DNA from: Bog-473 sp963807775
GTDB lineage: Bacteria; Actinomycetota; Acidimicrobiia; Acidimicrobiales; RAAP-2
Direction of reading: 5' to 3'
NCBI GenBank assembly: GCA_963807775.1
Contig: CAWECY010000002.1
Location: forward strand, 186,001-250,000
DNA: 64,000 bases
Shown: positions 62,274-64,000 of the stretch, piece after piece
Layout: each line of letters starts with the position of its first letter
Numbering within the stretch: position 1 is the stretch's first letter
Program-made: the position numbers and the translations under genes
The notes under the pieces: model-generated
Seen by the model: only the letters and a program-made list of their open reading frames with translations
Database searches by the model: none
What the model was told of the DNA's origin: nothing

Positions 62274-63767
62274 ATGGCCGAGGCACTGAAGGTCAACCCC
62301 GAGCAGCGCATGCTCATCGACGGCAAGCTCGTCGAAGCCGATTCCGGCCGGACCTTCGACAACATCAACCCGGCGACCGAAGAGGTCATCGGCCAGGTGG
62401 CCGACGCCTCGGCCGCCGAGATGCAGCGAGCGATCGACGCCGCCCGCCGGGCCTTCGACGACACCGATTGGGCCACCAACCGGGCGTTCCGCAAGCAGTG
62501 CCTCGAGCAGCTGCACCAGGCGCTCAACGCCGAGGCGGACGAGCTGCGCGAGGAGCTGATCCTCGAGGTCGGCTGCCCCTTCATGACGACCCAGGGCCCG
62601 CAGCTGGACGCACCGCTGTCCGAGGCGATCGCCTGGCCGGCCAAGGAGATCGACGACTTCGAGTGGGAGACGGTGCTGCCCGACGCCATGAGCATCACGG
62701 GCAGCGTCGACTCGCGCCGCATCTGGCACGAGCCGGTCGGCGTCGTCGGCGCCATCATCCCGTGGAACTTCCCCGTCGAGGTCACGCTGCACAAGGTCGG
62801 TCAGGCGCTCGCCACCGGCAACACGATGATCGTCAAGCCGGCACCCGACACGCCGTGGAACGCCACGTTGCTCGGCCGCATCATCGCCGAGAAGACCGAC
62901 ATTCCCGCCGGCGTGATCAACGTCGTGACTTCGTCGGACCACTTCGTCGGTGAGGAATTGACCTTGTCCCCGAAGGTGGACCTGATCAGCTTCACCGGTT
63001 CGACCGCGGTGGGCCGGCGCATCATGGAGAAGGGCGCCGCCACCATGAAGCGCACCTTCCTCGAGCTGGGCGGCAAGTCGGCCACCATCGTGCTCGAGGA
63101 TGCCGACCTCGGCCTGGCCGCCATGATGGGCATGGGCGCCTGCTTCCACGCCGGGCAGGGGTGCGCCATCCAGACCCGGATGCTGTTGCCGCGCTCGCGC
63201 TACGACGAGGGCGTCGAGATGCTCAAGGGCATGTTCGCCGCCGTGCCCTACGGCGAGCCGCACCGCCAGGACGTCATCATGGGCCCGCTCATCTCGTCCA
63301 AGCAGCGCGAGCGTGTGCTGGGCTACATCGAGAAGGGGAAGGCCGAGGGCGCCACGCTGGCCGTGGGCGGCGGCCGTCCGGCCGGAGAGGAGTTCGCCAG
63401 GGGCTGGTGGGTGGAGCCGACCCTGTTCACCGACGTCGACAACTCCATGACCATCGCCCAGGAGGAGATCTTCGGCCCGGTGCTCGTCGTCATCCCGTAC
63501 GAGGACGAGGACGACGCGGTGCGCATCGCCAACGACAGCATCTACGGGCTGTCGGGCGGTGTGTTCGGGGGCTCGCTGGAGCGCTCGCTGGCCGTGGCCA
63601 AGCGCATCCGCACCGGCGGCGTGAGCGTCAATGGCGGCGCGCCGTACGGGCCGGACCTGCCCTTCGGCGGCTTCAAGCACAGCGGCATCGGCCGGCAGAA
63701 CGGCAAGCCCGGCTTCGAGCAGTACCTGGAGGTCAAGTCGATCGCATACCCGGCCGAATCGGCGTAG
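62274..63767 (+). CDS. Aldehyde dehydrogenase (NAD(P)-dependent)
   Basis: 497 residues, ATG after GAGGAAGAGGA. It has all hallmark motifs: IIPWNFPVEVTLHKV, the cofactor site SFTGSTAVGRRIM, the general base Glu in LELGGKSA, the catalytic Cys in GQGCAIQTRM, and EEIFGPVLVV. It resembles the broad-substrate ALDH group, oxidising an aldehyde to an acid for later CoA activation. It is followed by a P450 gene in the same direction 66 bases later, possibly supplying its alcohol or aldehyde substrate. Confidence 0.93.
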   Translation: MAEALKVNPEQRMLIDGKLVEADSGRTFDNINPATEEVIGQVADASAAEMQRAIDAARRAFDDTDWATNRAFRKQCLEQLHQALNAEADELREELILEVGCPFMTTQGPQLDAPLSEAIAWPAKEIDDFEWETVLPDAMSITGSVDSRRIWHEPVGVVGAIIPWNFPVEVTLHKVGQALATGNTMIVKPAPDTPWNATLLGRIIAEKTDIPAGVINVVTSSDHFVGEELTLSPKVDLISFTGSTAVGRRIMEKGAATMKRTFLELGGKSATIVLEDADLGLAAMMGMGACFHAGQGCAIQTRMLLPRSRYDEGVEMLKGMFAAVPYGEPHRQDVIMGPLISSKQRERVLGYIEKGKAEGATLAVGGGRPAGEEFARGWWVEPTLFTDVDNSMTIAQEEIFGPVLVVIPYEDEDDAVRIANDSIYGLSGGVFGGSLERSLAVAKRIRTGGVSVNGGAPYGPDLPFGGFKHSGIGRQNGKPGFEQYLEVKSIAYPAESA

Positions 63768-63833
63768 GCGGGCGGGTCGGGTCGGATCTGGTCGGGGGAG
63801 CGGAGTTGGAATTGGAATCGGAGGGGATGTGAC

Positions 63834-64000
63834 ATGACGGTCACCAGCGCGAGCGACCAGGACATCTACTACGACCCGTACGACTTCGACATCGACGCCG
63901 ACCCGTACCCGCTGTGGAAGCGGATGCGCGACGAGGCGCCGCTGTACTGGAACGACAAGTACGAGTTCTTCGCGCTGAGCCGCTGGGACGACGTCGACGC
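63834..64000 (+). CDS. Cytochrome P450, N-terminal fragment (cut by window edge)
   Basis: 55 codons from ATG 63834: MTVTSASDQDIYYDPYDFD then DPYPLWKRMRDEAPLYWN. The DPYPLWKRMRDEAP stretch is the characteristic start of soluble actinobacterial P450s and is similar to the P450 at 45709. The ribosome site is GGAGGGG. The heme region is outside the window. Confidence 0.8.
   Translation, partial: MTVTSASDQDIYYDPYDFDIDADPYPLWKRMRDEAPLYWNDKYEFFALSRWDDVD

Noticed and set aside
1..64000. CRISPR arrays, tRNA or rRNA genes, prophage modules
   Set aside because: No regularly spaced repeats, cloverleaf-like segments or phage structural genes were seen on either strand.

Overview
The window is high-GC DNA with many GTG starts, tightly overlapping stop/start codons, several TetR, LacI and MarR regulators, cytochromes P450 and CaiB-type CoA-transferases. 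This suggests an actinobacterium, most like an uncultured Acidimicrobiia-type lineage. The placement rests on gene content only; no rRNA or tRNA gene is seen.

Left part (1 to about 27.5 kb): plant-polysaccharide sugar use. It holds a partial branched-chain-type binding protein, an alpha/beta hydrolase and a GH3 glycosidase. A galactose-type cluster follows (GH2 glycosidase, GalT, an inositol-monophosphatase-like phosphatase and a GHMP sugar kinase), flanked by two 1229-bp IS630-type elements. Next is a xylose cluster (xylA, xylB, GH43, LacI regulator, a secreted propeller-like protein) divergent from a Gfo/Idh/MocA oxidoreductase. Last is a glucuronate set: beta-glucuronidase uidA, a shikimate-kinase-like P-loop kinase, uronate isomerase uxaC, fructuronate reductase uxuB and a nickel-pincer LarA-family epimerase. 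No mannonate dehydratase or KDG kinase is present. The genes suggest glucuronate to fructuronate to mannonate to (C2 epimerisation) gluconate to phosphorylation. Short palindromes are shared between distant promoters here. Many genes in this part carry apparent frameshifts, often an extra base in a short G or C run.

Middle (27.7 to 36.4 kb): a branched-chain-type (HAAT) transport locus of unusual architecture. An MFS transporter is fused to a LivF ATPase, then a single 946-residue protein combines LivH, LivM and LivG. An amidohydrolase, a TetR regulator and a LivJ-type binding protein follow.

Right part (36.4 to 64 kb): CoA-ester and isoprenoid/steroid-like catabolism. A nine-gene minus-strand operon runs from acyl-CoA dehydrogenase to an SCP-x-type thiolase and is divergent from a TetR gene. 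Three P450 genes are present (the last cut by the window edge), with a 3Fe-4S ferredoxin and a KstD-like flavoprotein. A second minus-strand operon holds an amidohydrolase, two M24-fold proteins (one with its metal site intact, one degenerate), a divergent crotonase, a tandem-fused CaiB protein and MarR. SDR, enoyl-CoA hydratase, esterase, thioesterase and aldehyde dehydrogenase genes complete the region. A motif around TTGACGTCG recurs upstream of four catabolic genes in this half.
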